Part shown: piece after piece, positions 30,597-39,632 of the stretch | Layout of the letters: every line of letters begins with the position of its first letter | Position numbering within the stretch: the first letter of the stretch is position 1 | Origin: Micromonospora narathiwatensis | Lineage (GTDB): Bacteria > Actinomycetota > Actinomycetes > Mycobacteriales > Micromonosporaceae | NCBI RefSeq assembly: GCF_900089605.1 | Contig: NZ_LT594324.1 | Coordinates: 496,001-560,000 of the forward strand | Reading direction: 5' to 3' | Length of the DNA stretch: 64,000 bases | The notes under the pieces: model-generated | What the model saw: only the letters and a program-made list of their open reading frames with translations | What the model was told of the DNA's origin: nothing | Database searches by the model: none | Position numbers and translations under genes: made by a program

Positions 30597-31103
30597 TCAG
30601 TCGCGCAGGTCCTCGGCGAGCAGGTCCATCAGCAGGCCGTCGTGCCAGCGGCCGTCCGCGCCGCGCTCGTAGCGGCGCATGATGCCCACCGGGCGGAAAC
30701 CCACCTTCGCGTACGCCCGGATGGCCGCGGTGTTCGCCGCCGCCGGGTCGATGGTGAAGCGGTGGTGGCCGTGCTCGTCGATCAGATGCCGGACCAGGGT
30801 ACGGATGGCGTCCCCGCCGAGGCCCGCGCCGCGTACCTCGGGGTCGAGGAAGAGGTCCAGGCTGGCGTGGCGGTAGTCCGGCTCAGTCTCGGCGGACCAC
30901 TGGATCGCGCCGACCACCCGGCCGTCGTGCTCGATGGCGTAGACGGTCAGCTCGTCGTCGGCCAGGTCGGCGCGGATCTCCCCGGCCAGATCGTCGCCGC
31001 CACGCCACCAGCGCCGGACCTCCGGGGTGGCCCGGATCGCCGCGAGGGCGGGCACGTCCGCGTCCGTCGCCGGTCGCAGTGTCACCGCCCGCCCGCGCAG
31101 CAC
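30597..31103 (-). CDS. GNAT acetyltransferase co-transcribed with bioB-bsaP
   Basis: 168 aa, GTG start. It resembles the AAC(6')/RimJ-like GNAT group: LRPATDADVPALAAIRATPE at the N-terminus, acetyl-CoA motif DPEVRGAGLGGDAIRTLVRH, and AANTAAIRAYAKVGFRPVG. It starts three bases after the bsaP stop and so is the third gene of the bioB operon. No GNAT is known to be required for biotin synthesis; resistance or metabolite acetylation are alternatives. Its operon placement is the notable point. Confidence 0.8.
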   Translation of the reverse strand: MLRGRAVTLRPATDADVPALAAIRATPEVRRWWRGGDDLAGEIRADLADDELTVYAIEHDGRVVGAIQWSAETEPDYRHASLDLFLDPEVRGAGLGGDAIRTLVRHLIDEHGHHRFTIDPAAANTAAIRAYAKVGFRPVGIMRRYERGADGRWHDGLLMDLLAEDLRD

Positions 31104-31106
31104 CGG

Positions 31107-31298
31107 TCAGCCCCGGGTCTCGCCGTGCTCGACGCAGACCGCCGACCAGCCCGTCGGCACCACCTGCACCTTCATCCGCCGCCGGCAGTACGCGCAGTAG
31201 CGCGGCGGCTCCAACGCCCGCGCCGCCGCGCACGCCTCGTGCGGACCCGCCGCGGCGGACTCACCGCAGCGGTCGCACCACAGCTCGCTCAGGGTCAC
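31107..31298 (-). CDS. bsaP: Biotin synthase auxiliary protein BsaP
   Basis: 63 aa, GTG start, nine bases after the bioB stop. Cysteines at 8, 11, 23, 35, 38 and 55 (CDRC, YCAYC and VC-x2-H) and the conserved LEPPRYC and KVQVVPTGW segments match BsaP, a small actinobacterial protein reported to be needed for activity of the BioB type lacking a conventional auxiliary cluster. It probably carries or delivers an iron-sulfur cluster used as sulfur source. The gene is too small for many annotation pipelines, but position and motifs are clear. Confidence 0.87.
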   Translation of the reverse strand: MTLSELWCDRCGESAAAGPHEACAAARALEPPRYCAYCRRRMKVQVVPTGWSAVCVEHGETRG

Positions 31299-31307
31299 GT
31301 CTCAGCC

Positions 31308-32303
31308 TCACAGGGTCGCGGAGAGCGCCTTGACCGGCATCTTCAGATCGTCCAGCAGCTTCAGGTCGTCGGTCGCCGACCGGCCCAGCGTGGTCAGGTA
31401 GTTGCCGACGATGACCGCGTTGATGCCGCCGAGCAGGCCGTCCCGGGTGCCCAGGTCGCCGAGGGTGAGCTCCCGGCCGCCCGCGTACCGCAGGATGGTG
31501 CGCGGCATGGCCAGCCGGAACGCGGCGATGGCCCGCAGCGCGTCCTTGCCCGCCACCACCTGGCGGTCGCCGAGCGGGGTGCCCGGCCGGGGGTTGAGGA
31601 AGTTCAGCGGGACCTCGTGCGGGTCCAGCTCGGCGAGCTGCGCGGCGAACTCGGCGCGCTGCTCCACCGTCTCGCCCAGGCCGAGGATGCCGCCGCAGCA
31701 GACCTCCATGCCGGACTCGCGGACCATCCGCAGGGTCTCCCAGCGCTCCTCCCACGAGTGCGTGGTGACCACGTTCGGGAAGTAGGAGCGGCAGGTCTCC
31801 AGGTTGTGGTTGTAGCGGTGCACACCCATCTCGACCAGCTCGTCGACCTGCTCCTGGGTGAGCATGCCCAGCGAGGCGGCGACCTGGATGTCCACCTCCG
31901 CCTTGATGGCCGCCACGCCCTCGCGCATCTGCTTCATCAGCCGGGCGTCCGGGCCGCGTACCGCCGCCACGATGCAGAACTCGGTCGCCCCGGTGGCCGC
32001 GGTCTGCTTCGCCGCCTCGACCAGCGCCGGGATGTCCAGCCAGACCGAGCGGACCGGCGAGGTGAACAGGCCGGACTGCGAGCAGAAGTGGCAGTCCTCC
32101 GGGCAGCCGCCGGTCTTGAGCGAGACGATCCCCTCGACCTCGACCTCCGGGCCGCACCAGCGCATCCGTACCTCGTGGGCGAGCTGGAGGGCGGCCGGCA
32201 GGTGCTCGTCGGGCAGGTTCAGCACGGCGAGGACGCCGGCCTCGTCGAGGCCGACGCCGTTCTCCAGTACCTGGGTGCGGGCCTGGTCGAGGATCTCTGG
32301 CAT
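31308..32303 (-). CDS. bioB: Biotin synthase (radical SAM)
   Basis: 331 aa. The radical-SAM cluster motif C-x3-C-x2-C is at Cys67, Cys71 and Cys74 ([10 protein letters not shown]), followed by the BioB motifs [13 protein letters not shown] and [12 protein letters not shown]. The enzyme inserts sulfur into dethiobiotin to make biotin in the cytosol. The gene leads a leftward operon with bsaP and a GNAT gene and is divergent from bioF-bioD. A TAGGGT -10-like box ends about 8 bases before the ATG, so the mRNA may be leaderless. Confidence 0.96.
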   Translation of the reverse strand: MPEILDQARTQVLENGVGLDEAGVLAVLNLPDEHLPAALQLAHEVRMRWCGPEVEVEGIVSLKTGGCPEDCHFCSQSGLFTSPVRSVWLDIPALVEAAKQTAATGATEFCIVAAVRGPDARLMKQMREGVAAIKAEVDIQVAASLGMLTQEQVDELVEMGVHRYNHNLETCRSYFPNVVTTHSWEERWETLRMVRESGMEVCCGGILGLGETVEQRAEFAAQLAELDPHEVPLNFLNPRPGTPLGDRQVVAGKDALRAIAAFRLAMPRTILRYAGGRELTLGDLGTRDGLLGGINAVIVGNYLTTLGRSATDDLKLLDDLKMPVKALSATL

Positions 32304-32443
32304 GGCTCGTACCCTACAAGGCCGGTTGACGGGGAGAAATCGGCTCCGCGCCCGGGTCGAGGTCAGGGCGGGAGTGGATCCGCCGAGGTCCGGCGGGTGG
32401 GTGGTAACTTCGCCGCGAAGCGGTCGACGGCAGGGGAGTGACG
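32304..32443. promoter_or_regulatory. Divergent bioB / bioFD promoter region
   Basis: Leftward, TAGGGT at 32316-32311 is a possible -10 giving a leaderless bioB mRNA. Rightward, TAACTT (32405-32410) is a possible -10 for bioF, followed by the near-palindrome CTTCGCCGCGAAG (32408-32420). No BirA or BioR box is recognised. Confidence 0.4.
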
Positions 32444-33592
32444 GTGGCGGACTGGCTGGCGGCCCTGGACCGCCGCGCCGAACTGCGGGCCAGGGCGGGG
32501 CTGACCCGTCGGCTGCACCCGCGCGCCGCCGCCGACGCCGTGGTCGACCTGGCCGGCAACGACTACCTCGGCCTGGCCACCCACCCGGAGGTCACCGCCG
32601 CCGCCACGCGGGCGTTGTCCGCGTATGGGCTGGGCGCCACCGGGTCGCGGCTGGTACGCGGCTCGACCGACGTCCACCACGCGCTGGAGGACGCCCTCGC
32701 GGAGTGGCTCGGCACCGACCGGGCGCTGGTCTTCTCCTCCGGCTACCTGGCCAACCTCGCCGCCGTCCGGGGCCTGGCGCGACCGCGTACGCTGCTCGTC
32801 TCCGACGCCCACAACCACGCCTCGCTGATCGACGGGTGCCGGATCTCCGGCGCGGAGACCGTGGTGACCCCGCACGGTGACGTCGACGCGGTGGCCGCCG
32901 CGCTCGCCGCCACGCCCGGCCGACCCGCGGTGGTGGTCACCGAGTCGGTCTTCTCCGTCGACGGCGATCTCGCCCCGCTGGCCGCGCTGCACGCCGTGGC
33001 CCGTCGGCACGGTGCCCTGCTGCTGGTCGACGACGCGCACGCGCTCGGCGTCACCGGTCCGGCCGGGGCGGGCGGGGTGGCCGAGGCGGGCCTGGCCGGC
33101 GAGCCGGACGTGGTGGTGACCGCCACGCTCTCCAAGGCGCTCGGCGGGGCCGGCGGGGTGGTGGCCGGGCCGGCGGAGTTCGTCCGGCACCTGGTGGAGA
33201 CCGGCCGTACCTTCATCTTCGACACCGCGCTGCCGCCGGCGGTGGCCGCCGGCGTGCTGGCGGCGGTCCGGCTGGCCCGGTCCGGCGACGGGTTGCGCGC
33301 CGAACTCGCCGAACGGGCCGCGCTCGCGGTCCGCCGGCTGGGCGCGGCCGGGCTGGACGTGTCCGCCCCCGACGCGGCCGTGGTGTCGGTGACCGCGCCC
33401 AGCCCGGAGGCGGCGACCGCGTGGGCGGCCGGGTGCCGGGAGCGGGGCGTCGCCGTAGGCTGCTTCCGGCCGCCGTCCACCCCGGACAGCCGGTCCCGGC
33501 TCCGGTTGACCATCAGCGCCGGGGTGGCCCGGGCGGACTTCGTCCGGGCCCTGGACGTCATCGTGGACTGTGCCCCGAAGGAGGGCTCATGA
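32444..33592 (+). CDS. bioF: 8-amino-7-oxononanoate synthase
   Basis: 382 aa PLP enzyme that condenses pimeloyl-ACP/CoA with alanine in biotin synthesis. Motifs: [12 protein letters not shown] at the N-terminus, [11 protein letters not shown] around 195-205, and the PLP lysine Lys231 in ATLSKALGG. Two in-frame GTGs are possible (32438 and 32444); the second has the AGGGGAG RBS at proper spacing, whereas the RBS abuts the first. The stop overlaps the bioD ATG. Confidence 0.94.
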   Translation: MADWLAALDRRAELRARAGLTRRLHPRAAADAVVDLAGNDYLGLATHPEVTAAATRALSAYGLGATGSRLVRGSTDVHHALEDALAEWLGTDRALVFSSGYLANLAAVRGLARPRTLLVSDAHNHASLIDGCRISGAETVVTPHGDVDAVAAALAATPGRPAVVVTESVFSVDGDLAPLAALHAVARRHGALLLVDDAHALGVTGPAGAGGVAEAGLAGEPDVVVTATLSKALGGAGGVVAGPAEFVRHLVETGRTFIFDTALPPAVAAGVLAAVRLARSGDGLRAELAERAALAVRRLGAAGLDVSAPDAAVVSVTAPSPEAATAWAAGCRERGVAVGCFRPPSTPDSRSRLRLTISAGVARADFVRALDVIVDCAPKEGS

Positions 33593-34317
33593 CTACTGGC
33601 TGGACCGGGCCGGTGTTGGTGACGGGCACGGACACCGAGGTGGGCAAGACCGTGGTCACCGCGGCGATCGCGGCGGCGGCGCAGGCCGCCGGGCTGCGGG
33701 TCGCGGTGGTCAAGCCCGGCCAGACCGGTACGGCCACCGGCGAGCCGGGCGACGTCGACTCGGTCACCCGACTGGCCGCCCCGCTGACCGGCCGGACCCT
33801 GGCCGCCTATCCGGACCCGCTCGCCCCGCTCGCCGCGGCCCGGGTCGCCGACCTGCCGCCGCTGGAGCTCTACACCGCCGTCGACGCGATCCGCGAGGAG
33901 ACCGACAAGCACGATCTGGTGCTCGTCGAGGGGGCCGGCGGGCTGCTCGTACCGATGGGGCTGCGGCCGTCGGGCGAGCCCTGGACGGTGGCTGACCTGG
34001 CGGTGTCGCTGGGCGCGCCGGCCGTGGTGGTGGCCCGCGCCGGCCTCGGCACGCTCAACCACACCGCGCTCACCCTGGAGGCCCTCGAACGCCGGGCGAT
34101 CCCGGCGGGCGTGGTCATCGGCGCCTGGCCGGCCGAGCCGGAGCTGGTGCACTGGGCCAACCTGACCGAGCTGGCGCCCAACCTGATCGGCGCGGTCCCG
34201 ATGGGCGCCGGCGCGATGGACCCGGGGGTGTTCCGCCGCTCCGCGCCCGGCTGGCTCACCCCCGCCCTCTACGGCGTGCTCGACGATTGGCGGACCTGGG
34301 CCGAGGACGCCAGCTGA
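33589..34317 (+). CDS. bioD: Dethiobiotin synthetase
   Basis: 242 aa ATP-dependent carboxylase that closes the ureido ring of dethiobiotin. P-loop GTDTEVGKT at 13-21, the KPGQTG substrate segment and VEGAGGLLVPMG are all present. The ATG overlaps the bioF stop (ATGA), so the two are coupled. No bioA is found in this window; DAPA aminotransferase must be encoded elsewhere. Confidence 0.95.
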   Translation: MTTGWTGPVLVTGTDTEVGKTVVTAAIAAAAQAAGLRVAVVKPGQTGTATGEPGDVDSVTRLAAPLTGRTLAAYPDPLAPLAAARVADLPPLELYTAVDAIREETDKHDLVLVEGAGGLLVPMGLRPSGEPWTVADLAVSLGAPAVVVARAGLGTLNHTALTLEALERRAIPAGVVIGAWPAEPELVHWANLTELAPNLIGAVPMGAGAMDPGVFRRSAPGWLTPALYGVLDDWRTWAEDAS

Positions 34318-34422
34318 ACAGTCGCCGCCGCCCGCAGGTCGCCCTGAGCGTCCTGTCGAGCTGAATCGGATACGACATCAGGGCGGCCGGGTGATGCGAC
34401 GAAGGCGCGAGGTCGGGTGCGG

Positions 34423-35586
34423 TCAGGGCCGGCGGATCACGAACGCGTCCGGCATCCGGAAGGTGAGATTGTCCGGGCACCACGGCGGACGGACCACGGT
34501 CACGCCGTCGAGCAGCGGCGTCGCCTCGGCGACCACCACCGCGGCCTCCATCCGGGCCAGTTGCGCGCCGACGCACCGGTGCGCGCCCGCCCCGAAGGCC
34601 AGGTGCCGGCGGGAGCCGCGCTGCCCCGGCCGGAACTCACCCGGCGCGGCGACCACCTCCGGGTCCCGGCCGGCCCGGGCCAGCCAGGCCACGATGCTGG
34701 TGCCGGCGGCGACAGGGGTGCCGCCCAGCGTGGTGTCCACCGCCGCGACCCGCCGCCAGGTGACGATCGGCGGCTCCAGCCGCAGCCCCTCCTCGACCAC
34801 GTCGGCGACCGCGACCTCGCCGGCGCGTAACCCGGCCCGGACCGCCGGTTCGCCGGTGAGCCGGTGCAGCAGCAGGGTGAGGAACTGCGAGGTGGTCTCC
34901 TGGCCGGCGACCAACAGGAAGAACAGCGCGCCGACGACCACGTCGGGAGAGTGCCCGGCGGCCCGCAGCCGGGCGGCCAGCCCGCCGCCGGTCGCGGCGA
35001 ACGCGCGCAGCACGGTGTGGAACCGCCCCACCTCGGCGGCGAGGGCGAGCTGACGGTCCTCGTCGAGCGGCGCCCAGAACAGTTCCAGGGCGGCCCGGGC
35101 GAAGTCCTTGACCGCGCCGACCGGGGCGTCCGGCAGCTCGACCAGCCGGGCCAGCACCAGCAGTGGCAGGTCGGCGGCGAGTTCGGCGTACAGGTCGACC
35201 GGCGCGCCGGCGTCGAGGGCGGCGGCGAGCCGGGTCACCCGCCGCCGGACCAGGTCGGTCAGCCAGGGCTGCTGCGCGGCCACCCGGTCGGGGTGCAGCG
35301 CGTCGGCGACGATGCCGCGGATCTCGGGGTGGCTGGCTCCCGAGTTGTTGGCCAGCGTCGGCGGCAGCCGGAACCGGTGACCGGCGAGGACCCGCAGGGC
35401 GGCCACCGGGATCGGGGTCACCGCGTCGAGGGCGTTGTCCGGCCGGAAGGTCGCCGGGTCGGTGAGCAGCTGCCGAACCAGCGCGTGCCGGGTCACCACC
35501 AGGTGCGGCACGCCGACGTGGTCGACCACGGTGGCCTGGTCGGGCCACGGACCGTCGACGGACTCTCCCCAGCCCCGGAACAGCAC
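34423..35586 (-). CDS. Cytochrome P450
   Basis: 387 aa, soluble bacterial P450. Heme-binding FGAGAHRCVG with axial Cys338, I-helix AGQETT (227-232) for oxygen activation, and the ExxR pair Glu266/Arg269 are intact. It is slightly shorter than the usual ~400 aa and has a compact N-terminus starting MLFRGWGES. No ferredoxin or reductase gene adjoins it; a methyltransferase gene is 9 bases upstream on the same strand and may be co-transcribed. No biosynthetic cluster surrounds it, so the substrate is unknown. Confidence 0.92.
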   Translation of the reverse strand: MLFRGWGESVDGPWPDQATVVDHVGVPHLVVTRHALVRQLLTDPATFRPDNALDAVTPIPVAALRVLAGHRFRLPPTLANNSGASHPEIRGIVADALHPDRVAAQQPWLTDLVRRRVTRLAAALDAGAPVDLYAELAADLPLLVLARLVELPDAPVGAVKDFARAALELFWAPLDEDRQLALAAEVGRFHTVLRAFAATGGGLAARLRAAGHSPDVVVGALFFLLVAGQETTSQFLTLLLHRLTGEPAVRAGLRAGEVAVADVVEEGLRLEPPIVTWRRVAAVDTTLGGTPVAAGTSIVAWLARAGRDPEVVAAPGEFRPGQRGSRRHLAFGAGAHRCVGAQLARMEAAVVVAEATPLLDGVTVVRPPWCPDNLTFRMPDAFVIRRP

Positions 35587-35595
35587 GGCGTCACG

Positions 35596-36264
35596 CTAGC
35601 GGGCGGCCCCCGGCGGAGCCGGGTCCAGCTCCCACACGGTGGTGTGCTTCACCCGTACGCTCTCCAGCGCCTCGGGCACCGGCACGTCGTACCCGGCCAG
35701 CTCGTGGAACCGCTCGCGGGGCAGGAACGCCCGGCCCGGGTCGCCGACCAGCACGCGGGCCCCGGACCGGGCGGCCCGGAGCAGGAAGCGCAGCACCCGG
35801 CGGGCCATCGCCTCGCTGTAGAAGACGTCGCCGGCCAGCACCACCTCGGCGTCCCCGGCGTCGCCGTCGAGGATGTCGCCGAGTTCGGCGTCGACGCGTA
35901 CCCCGTTGGCCTCGGCGTTGAGCGCGACGGCCGCGACCGCCCGCTCGTCCACCTCGACGGCCCGGACGGCGGCGGCGCCGGCGCGGGCGGCGGCGATGGC
36001 GACCAGGCCGGAGCCGGAGGCGAGGTCGAGCACCCGCCGTCCGGCGACCAGCTCGGCGTGGTCGGTGACGTAGCGGGCGAGCGCCTGCCCGCCGGCCCAG
36101 GCGAAGGCCCAGAACGGCGGCGGTTGGGCGCTGCGGAACTCACCCTCGGTCAGCTCCCAGAGGCCGATCGGCTCGTCGGCCTGGTGCAGCCGCACCTCGG
36201 GGACGAAGGCGACCGGGGCGAGCCGGGCGTGCAGCCGGACGAAGGCGGCGGACAGGTCGGACAC
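35596..36264 (-). CDS. Class I SAM methyltransferase (nicotinamide N-methyltransferase-like / protein lysine MTase group)
   Basis: 222 aa. SAM-binding motif I is VLDLASGSGLVAIAAARAG, with acidic EVDERAVAAV after it and LAGDVFYSE as motif IV, typical of the NNMT/FAM86-like group. PFWAFAWAGGQALARY at the N-terminus is also characteristic. I chose the GTG at 36264, where the conserved sequence begins (VSDLSAAFVRLHARL); CAGAAT about eight bases upstream could be a -10 for a leaderless message. A longer frame to 36435 is open but not protein-like. It is likely co-transcribed with the downstream P450. Confidence 0.75.
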   Translation of the reverse strand: MSDLSAAFVRLHARLAPVAFVPEVRLHQADEPIGLWELTEGEFRSAQPPPFWAFAWAGGQALARYVTDHAELVAGRRVLDLASGSGLVAIAAARAGAAAVRAVEVDERAVAAVALNAEANGVRVDAELGDILDGDAGDAEVVLAGDVFYSEAMARRVLRFLLRAARSGARVLVGDPGRAFLPRERFHELAGYDVPVPEALESVRVKHTTVWELDPAPPGAAR

Positions 36265-36468
36265 CGGGTGATTCTGTCGTACGGTCCGGCGCCGGCCGCC
36301 GCGCGGTGCGTGCCGGGCGGATCCCGGCGTGTCGCGGCTCGGCGGTGAGCGGTTCACCACGGTCGGTGAGAACCGCCCCCGGAGTTGGCGGTCGGTGCGA
36401 ACCCGCCCGTCTACCGGCCCGCCCGGGGCGCTCATAGCGTTGCCCCAGGGACGACGGGAGGACGGGCG

Positions 36469-37359
36469 GTGGTGAGCGTGTGGCGGTACGCGCTGCGGAT
36501 CGGGATGGCGTTGACCTGTCTGTCGGGCGTGGGGCTCGGCGTGGCCGTGCCGGCGCGGGCGGCGGCACCCTTCGCGACCGAGCTGAGCGGCCTGCCGGAC
36601 GAGTTCACCGCCGGTGACCGGGTGGAGACCCTCGCCGCGGTGGTGTCCCGGTCCGATCGGGGCGGCTGCGTCAAGGTGCGCTGGTCGATGCTGCTGCGGG
36701 TGCAGGGGCTGCGGCTGGACCAGGTGCGGGTGGACCGGGTGGAGGACGGCGGCTCGTTCCCGCTGGACATCCGGACCGAGGGGGACGTGGCGCGGCTGAC
36801 CGACCGGCAGCTCGACCCCGGCATCCTCTGCCCGGGGCGCACGGTCACCGCCCGCTACCGGGTCGCCTTCGCGGCGGACGTCACCCGGGGTCGGGTGAGT
36901 TTCGCGGCCGAGGCCTACGACCCGGAGCTGCGGCTGCTGGCCCGGCGGACCGCGACCCGCCCGGTGGTGGGCCGGAACGCGGGCACCACCGAGGCGACAC
37001 CGGAGCCGACGGAGAGCCCGGTCGCCCCCACCGCCCCGGCGACGGAGGTACCGGCCGCCGTGGCCCCGGCGACGGACGAGCCGGCCGCGGCGACGGACGA
37101 GCCGGCCAACCCGGACGACCCGGCGGCGGACGACGCGGCGGTGGAACCGCCGCCGCCCGGCGCGGCGGGCCGGCCGGTCGCGTCCTCGGGCGGCTTCGGG
37201 GTGGTCCAGGCGGCCTTCCTCCTCGGTGGGCTGCTGCTCTGCCTCGGCGCCGGGATGTTGCTGCGGATGCGGCGCCTGCTGCGGCCGGTCGGCGAGGCGG
37301 CGGGGGAGGACCCGGAGCCGGCGTACGCGCGGCCGGTCAGACGGGCGCGGTGGCGATAG
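36469..37359 (+). CDS. Exported, C-terminally membrane-anchored protein of unknown function
   Basis: 296 aa, GTG start with gggagg RBS seven bases before. Signal peptide at 1-33 (VSVWRYALRIGMALTCLSG to ARAAA), a ~140-aa beta-rich ectodomain with two Cys (GGCVKVRW and GILCPGRT), a long Ala/Pro/Thr/Asp/Glu linker (about 165-240), then one transmembrane helix (VVQAAFLLGGLLLCLGAGML) with a basic cytoplasmic tail. It lacks an LPXTG motif. The ectodomain resembles a DUF11/CARDB-like beta sandwich only in general character. No function can be assigned. Confidence 0.75.
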   Translation: MVSVWRYALRIGMALTCLSGVGLGVAVPARAAAPFATELSGLPDEFTAGDRVETLAAVVSRSDRGGCVKVRWSMLLRVQGLRLDQVRVDRVEDGGSFPLDIRTEGDVARLTDRQLDPGILCPGRTVTARYRVAFAADVTRGRVSFAAEAYDPELRLLARRTATRPVVGRNAGTTEATPEPTESPVAPTAPATEVPAAVAPATDEPAAATDEPANPDDPAADDAAVEPPPPGAAGRPVASSGGFGVVQAAFLLGGLLLCLGAGMLLRMRRLLRPVGEAAGEDPEPAYARPVRRARWR

Positions 37360-37372
37360 GCCGGGCGCGGGA

Positions 37373-37975
37373 TCAGTCGAGCTGGCCTGGTTCCAGCCCC
37401 AGCTCGCGTGCGGCGACGAGGCGGATCCACTCGGCGATCTGCCGTCGGGTGATCACCCGCTCGTGCACCGCGAGCTGCACCGCCAGGCCGTCCATCACCG
37501 CGCTGATCCGCCACGCCGCGCCCGCCGGATCCGGGCAGTCGAAGGTGCCGTCGGCCACCCCGTCGGAGATCACCGTGGCGAGATCCTGCCGCCACCGCAG
37601 GTCGAGCCGACGGGAGAGTTTCTCCAACTCGGGGGTGCGCAGCGACTCCGCCCAGCCGTCGATCCAGATGGACCACGAGGTCGACCGGCCGGTCGGGGCG
37701 TAGAGGCGCAGCATCCGGCGCAGCTTGGCCAGCGGTGGGGCGGAGGAGCGGAGCACCGTGTCGAGCCGGGTCAGGTCCTGTTCGACGGCGTACGCGAACG
37801 CCTGCGCGAGCAGCCGGTCCTTGGTGGCGAAGTGGTAGAAGACCAGGGCCTGGCTGACCCCGGCGGCCTCCGCCACGTCGGCGGTGCGGGTGTTGGCGAG
37901 TCCGCGTTCCGCGATCACGTCACAGGCCGTGCGAAGCAGGGCATCCAGGCGGATTTCGGCGGCGCGTCTCGTCAC
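37373..37975 (-). CDS. TetR family transcriptional regulator
   Basis: 200 aa, GTG start. The N-terminal TetR helix-turn-helix is intact (ACDVIAERGLANTRTADVAE, then GVSQALVFYHFATKDRLL). The C-terminal domain with WSIWIDGWAESLR resembles the BetI-type TetR_C group. It converges on the preceding membrane-anchored gene with a 13-bp gap. Its target is unknown; the nearby 5' region has GTTACCG twice, about 32 bp apart. Confidence 0.85.
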   Translation of the reverse strand: MTRRAAEIRLDALLRTACDVIAERGLANTRTADVAEAAGVSQALVFYHFATKDRLLAQAFAYAVEQDLTRLDTVLRSSAPPLAKLRRMLRLYAPTGRSTSWSIWIDGWAESLRTPELEKLSRRLDLRWRQDLATVISDGVADGTFDCPDPAGAAWRISAVMDGLAVQLAVHERVITRRQIAEWIRLVAARELGLEPGQLD

Positions 37976-38180
37976 GCCCGTTACCGTAGCCCATCGATGT
38001 GACCACGAGGAGTTACCGGCGCGGCCGGTCGGTCGGGTGTGAGTCGGAAGCCGGACACTTCCCGCCTGGCGTGTCGGCGCGGACGTCCCCGTCCGACCGG
38101 CGGATGCCACCCAGGCTCCTAGGAAGCTCTACGCGAAGCCGGACGCGGTCACCCAGACGCGCCCGAATGCCGACCCCGAT

Positions 38181-38210
38181 TTGGCAACCGTTCCCGGGCT
38201 CGGCTAAAGT
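38181..38210 (+). promoter_or_regulatory. Promoter of the first tRNA cluster
   Basis: TTGGCA (38181-38186) and TAAAGT (38205-38210) are spaced 18 bp and precede tRNA-Gly by about 32 bases. A related sequence (TACAGTTCTACCCGTCACCG) precedes the second cluster at about 40919. Confidence 0.6.
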
Positions 38211-38242
38211 TCTCATCCGTCACCGGGAAACACCGGGGGCAC

Positions 38243-38315
38243 GCGGACGTAGCGCAGCTGGTAGCGCATCACCTTGCCAAGGTGAGGGTCGCGGGTTCGA
38301 ATCCCGTCGTCCGCT
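38243..38315 (+). tRNA. tRNA-Gly (GCC), copy 1
   Basis: Cloverleaf with acceptor GCGGACG/CGTCCGC, anticodon loop TTGCCAA on a TCACC/GGTGA stem, and TTCGAAT T-loop. CCA is not encoded. Identical to the copy at 40956. Confidence 0.97.
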
Positions 38316-38349
38316 CGGAGATGCCGCCACGCATGTCGGGGGCACACTC

Positions 38350-38420
38350 GGTGGAGTGGCCGAGAGGCGAGGCAACGGCCTGCAAAGCCGTGTACACGGG
38401 TTCAAATCCCGTCTCCACCT
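38350..38420 (+). tRNA. tRNA-Cys (GCA)
   Basis: Acceptor GGTGGAG/CTCCACC, anticodon loop CTGCAAA on an ACGGC/GCCGT stem, TTCAAAT T-loop; 71 nt without encoded CCA. It has no second copy in the window. Confidence 0.96.
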
Positions 38421-38433
38421 CGGCAGTAGACGA

Positions 38434-38508
38434 GGGCGATTGGCGCAGTGGGAGCGCGCTTCCTTGACACGGAAGAGGTCACTGGTTCAAACCCAGTATC
38501 GCCCACCA
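38434..38508 (+). tRNA. tRNA-Val (GAC), copy 1
   Basis: Acceptor GGGCGAT/ATCGCCC, anticodon loop TTGACAC on a CTTCC/GGAAG stem, TTCAAAC T-loop, and CCA encoded at 38506-38508. Identical to the copy at 41087. Confidence 0.97.
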
Positions 38509-38520
38509 GTTCGATGAGCA

Positions 38521-38555
38521 GAAGGCTCGTCACCGGACACCGGTGACGAGCCTTC
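38521..38555 (+). terminator. Intrinsic terminator of the first tRNA cluster
   Basis: A 16-bp perfect stem with a 3-nt loop (AAGGCTCGTCACCGG arm) is followed by ctgttt. It starts 12 bases after tRNA-Val. Confidence 0.92.
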
Positions 38556-38582
38556 CTGTTTCCGCTGTCCGCGTCGGCACGC

Positions 38583-39563
38583 TCACGCCGACGCGGACAG
38601 CAACGCCTCCGCGACCGCCGTCCGGCTGCTGAGCAGCGACCGGCCGTGTCGGTGCGTCACCACCAGGCCGGCCGCGCGCAGCGCGGTGAGATGCTGCGAC
38701 ACGCCGGCCGGGGAGAGGCCCGTCCGCCGGGCCAGCTCGGTGGTCGACCGGGGCGCGTCCAGCGCCGCGAGCAGCCGCGCCCGCCCCCGACCGAGTACGG
38801 CGCCCAGCGCGTCCGGCGCGTCCGGCGGGCAGGCCCACAGCGCGCCGAGGCCCCGGGCCGGGTACGCCAACTGCGGCACGTCCCCGGCGGCGATGCTGAG
38901 CACGGACGGCCAGACGAAGATCGACGGCACCAGAACCAGCCCGCTGCCGTCGGGCACGTCCGGAGCCGTGCAGTGCCGCTGGCTGATCAGCAGGGCGTCG
39001 CCCTCCCAGCGGACCCGCTCGTGCAGGTCGTTGAGGAGCCCGGCCGCGCCGTCCTCGGCCAGCCGGCAGGCCCGCCGGAAAACCTCCGCGTCCAGCAGGG
39101 CCCGGATCCGGGGCCAGTCGCCGGCGAGGGCGAGCCGCCAGTACGCCCCGATCTCCCCGGCGAGCCGGCGCAGCCCGTCCTCCGGGTCGGCGTAGAGGGC
39201 GGCCAGCGCCGGTGGCCGGTGGCCGGGGTAGAGGTCCAGGTGGGCGCGGACGGTCCCGGGTGGGGTGGCGCGGAGAGCGGCGAGTTCCTGCCCCAGGTCG
39301 GGGGCCAGCCCGGCGGGCGGCGGGGTGAGGAAGTCGGCCAGGTACCCGGGCGCGGGCGGGACGAGGTGCCAGAGCAGGCCGCCGTCCGGGCCGATCAGGT
39401 TCGCCTCGGCCAGGCGTGGCCGGACCCGGTTCACCCACGGCAGGTGGATGGCGTGCTGGCCGGGGTCGCGGAGCACCCGTACGCTGGCGACCGTCTCCCA
39501 GAGGCAGGACAGCGCGAACCGGACCCGTGCCACGGCGCCCGCCGACAGGCCGATCGCGACCAC
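38583..39563 (-). CDS. ArsR-like winged-helix transcriptional regulator
   Basis: 326 aa, GTG start with AAGGAGG upstream. The C-terminal winged HTH is ArsR-like (TTELARRTGLSPAGVSQHLT, then GLVVTHRHGRSLL); the ~240-residue N-terminal part is the unassigned domain common to actinobacterial DUF5937-type regulators. The divergent PEP-mutase-like gene starts 70 bp away, and a perfect inverted repeat lies between them, consistent with autoregulation and control of that neighbour. Confidence 0.82.
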   Translation of the reverse strand: MVAIGLSAGAVARVRFALSCLWETVASVRVLRDPGQHAIHLPWVNRVRPRLAEANLIGPDGGLLWHLVPPAPGYLADFLTPPPAGLAPDLGQELAALRATPPGTVRAHLDLYPGHRPPALAALYADPEDGLRRLAGEIGAYWRLALAGDWPRIRALLDAEVFRRACRLAEDGAAGLLNDLHERVRWEGDALLISQRHCTAPDVPDGSGLVLVPSIFVWPSVLSIAAGDVPQLAYPARGLGALWACPPDAPDALGAVLGRGRARLLAALDAPRSTTELARRTGLSPAGVSQHLTALRAAGLVVTHRHGRSLLSSRTAVAEALLSASA

Positions 39564-39575
39564 GCAGCCTCCTTC

Positions 39576-39595
39576 GTTTCAGCTGGGACTGAAAC
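39576..39595. promoter_or_regulatory. Candidate operator of the ArsR-like regulator
   Basis: GTTTCAG-N6-CTGAAAC is a perfect 7-bp inverted repeat in the 69-bp divergent gap, overlapping a lower-GC promoter-like stretch (aaacattac). Confidence 0.65.
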
Positions 39596-39632
39596 ATTAC
39601 GGCGACCGGCGGCGTACACCCAGACTGGTCGG

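Noticed and set aside
34423..37359. Natural-product biosynthetic cluster around the P450
   Set aside because: Only a P450 and a methyltransferase occur; there is no core synthase, precursor peptide, or resistance/transport set.
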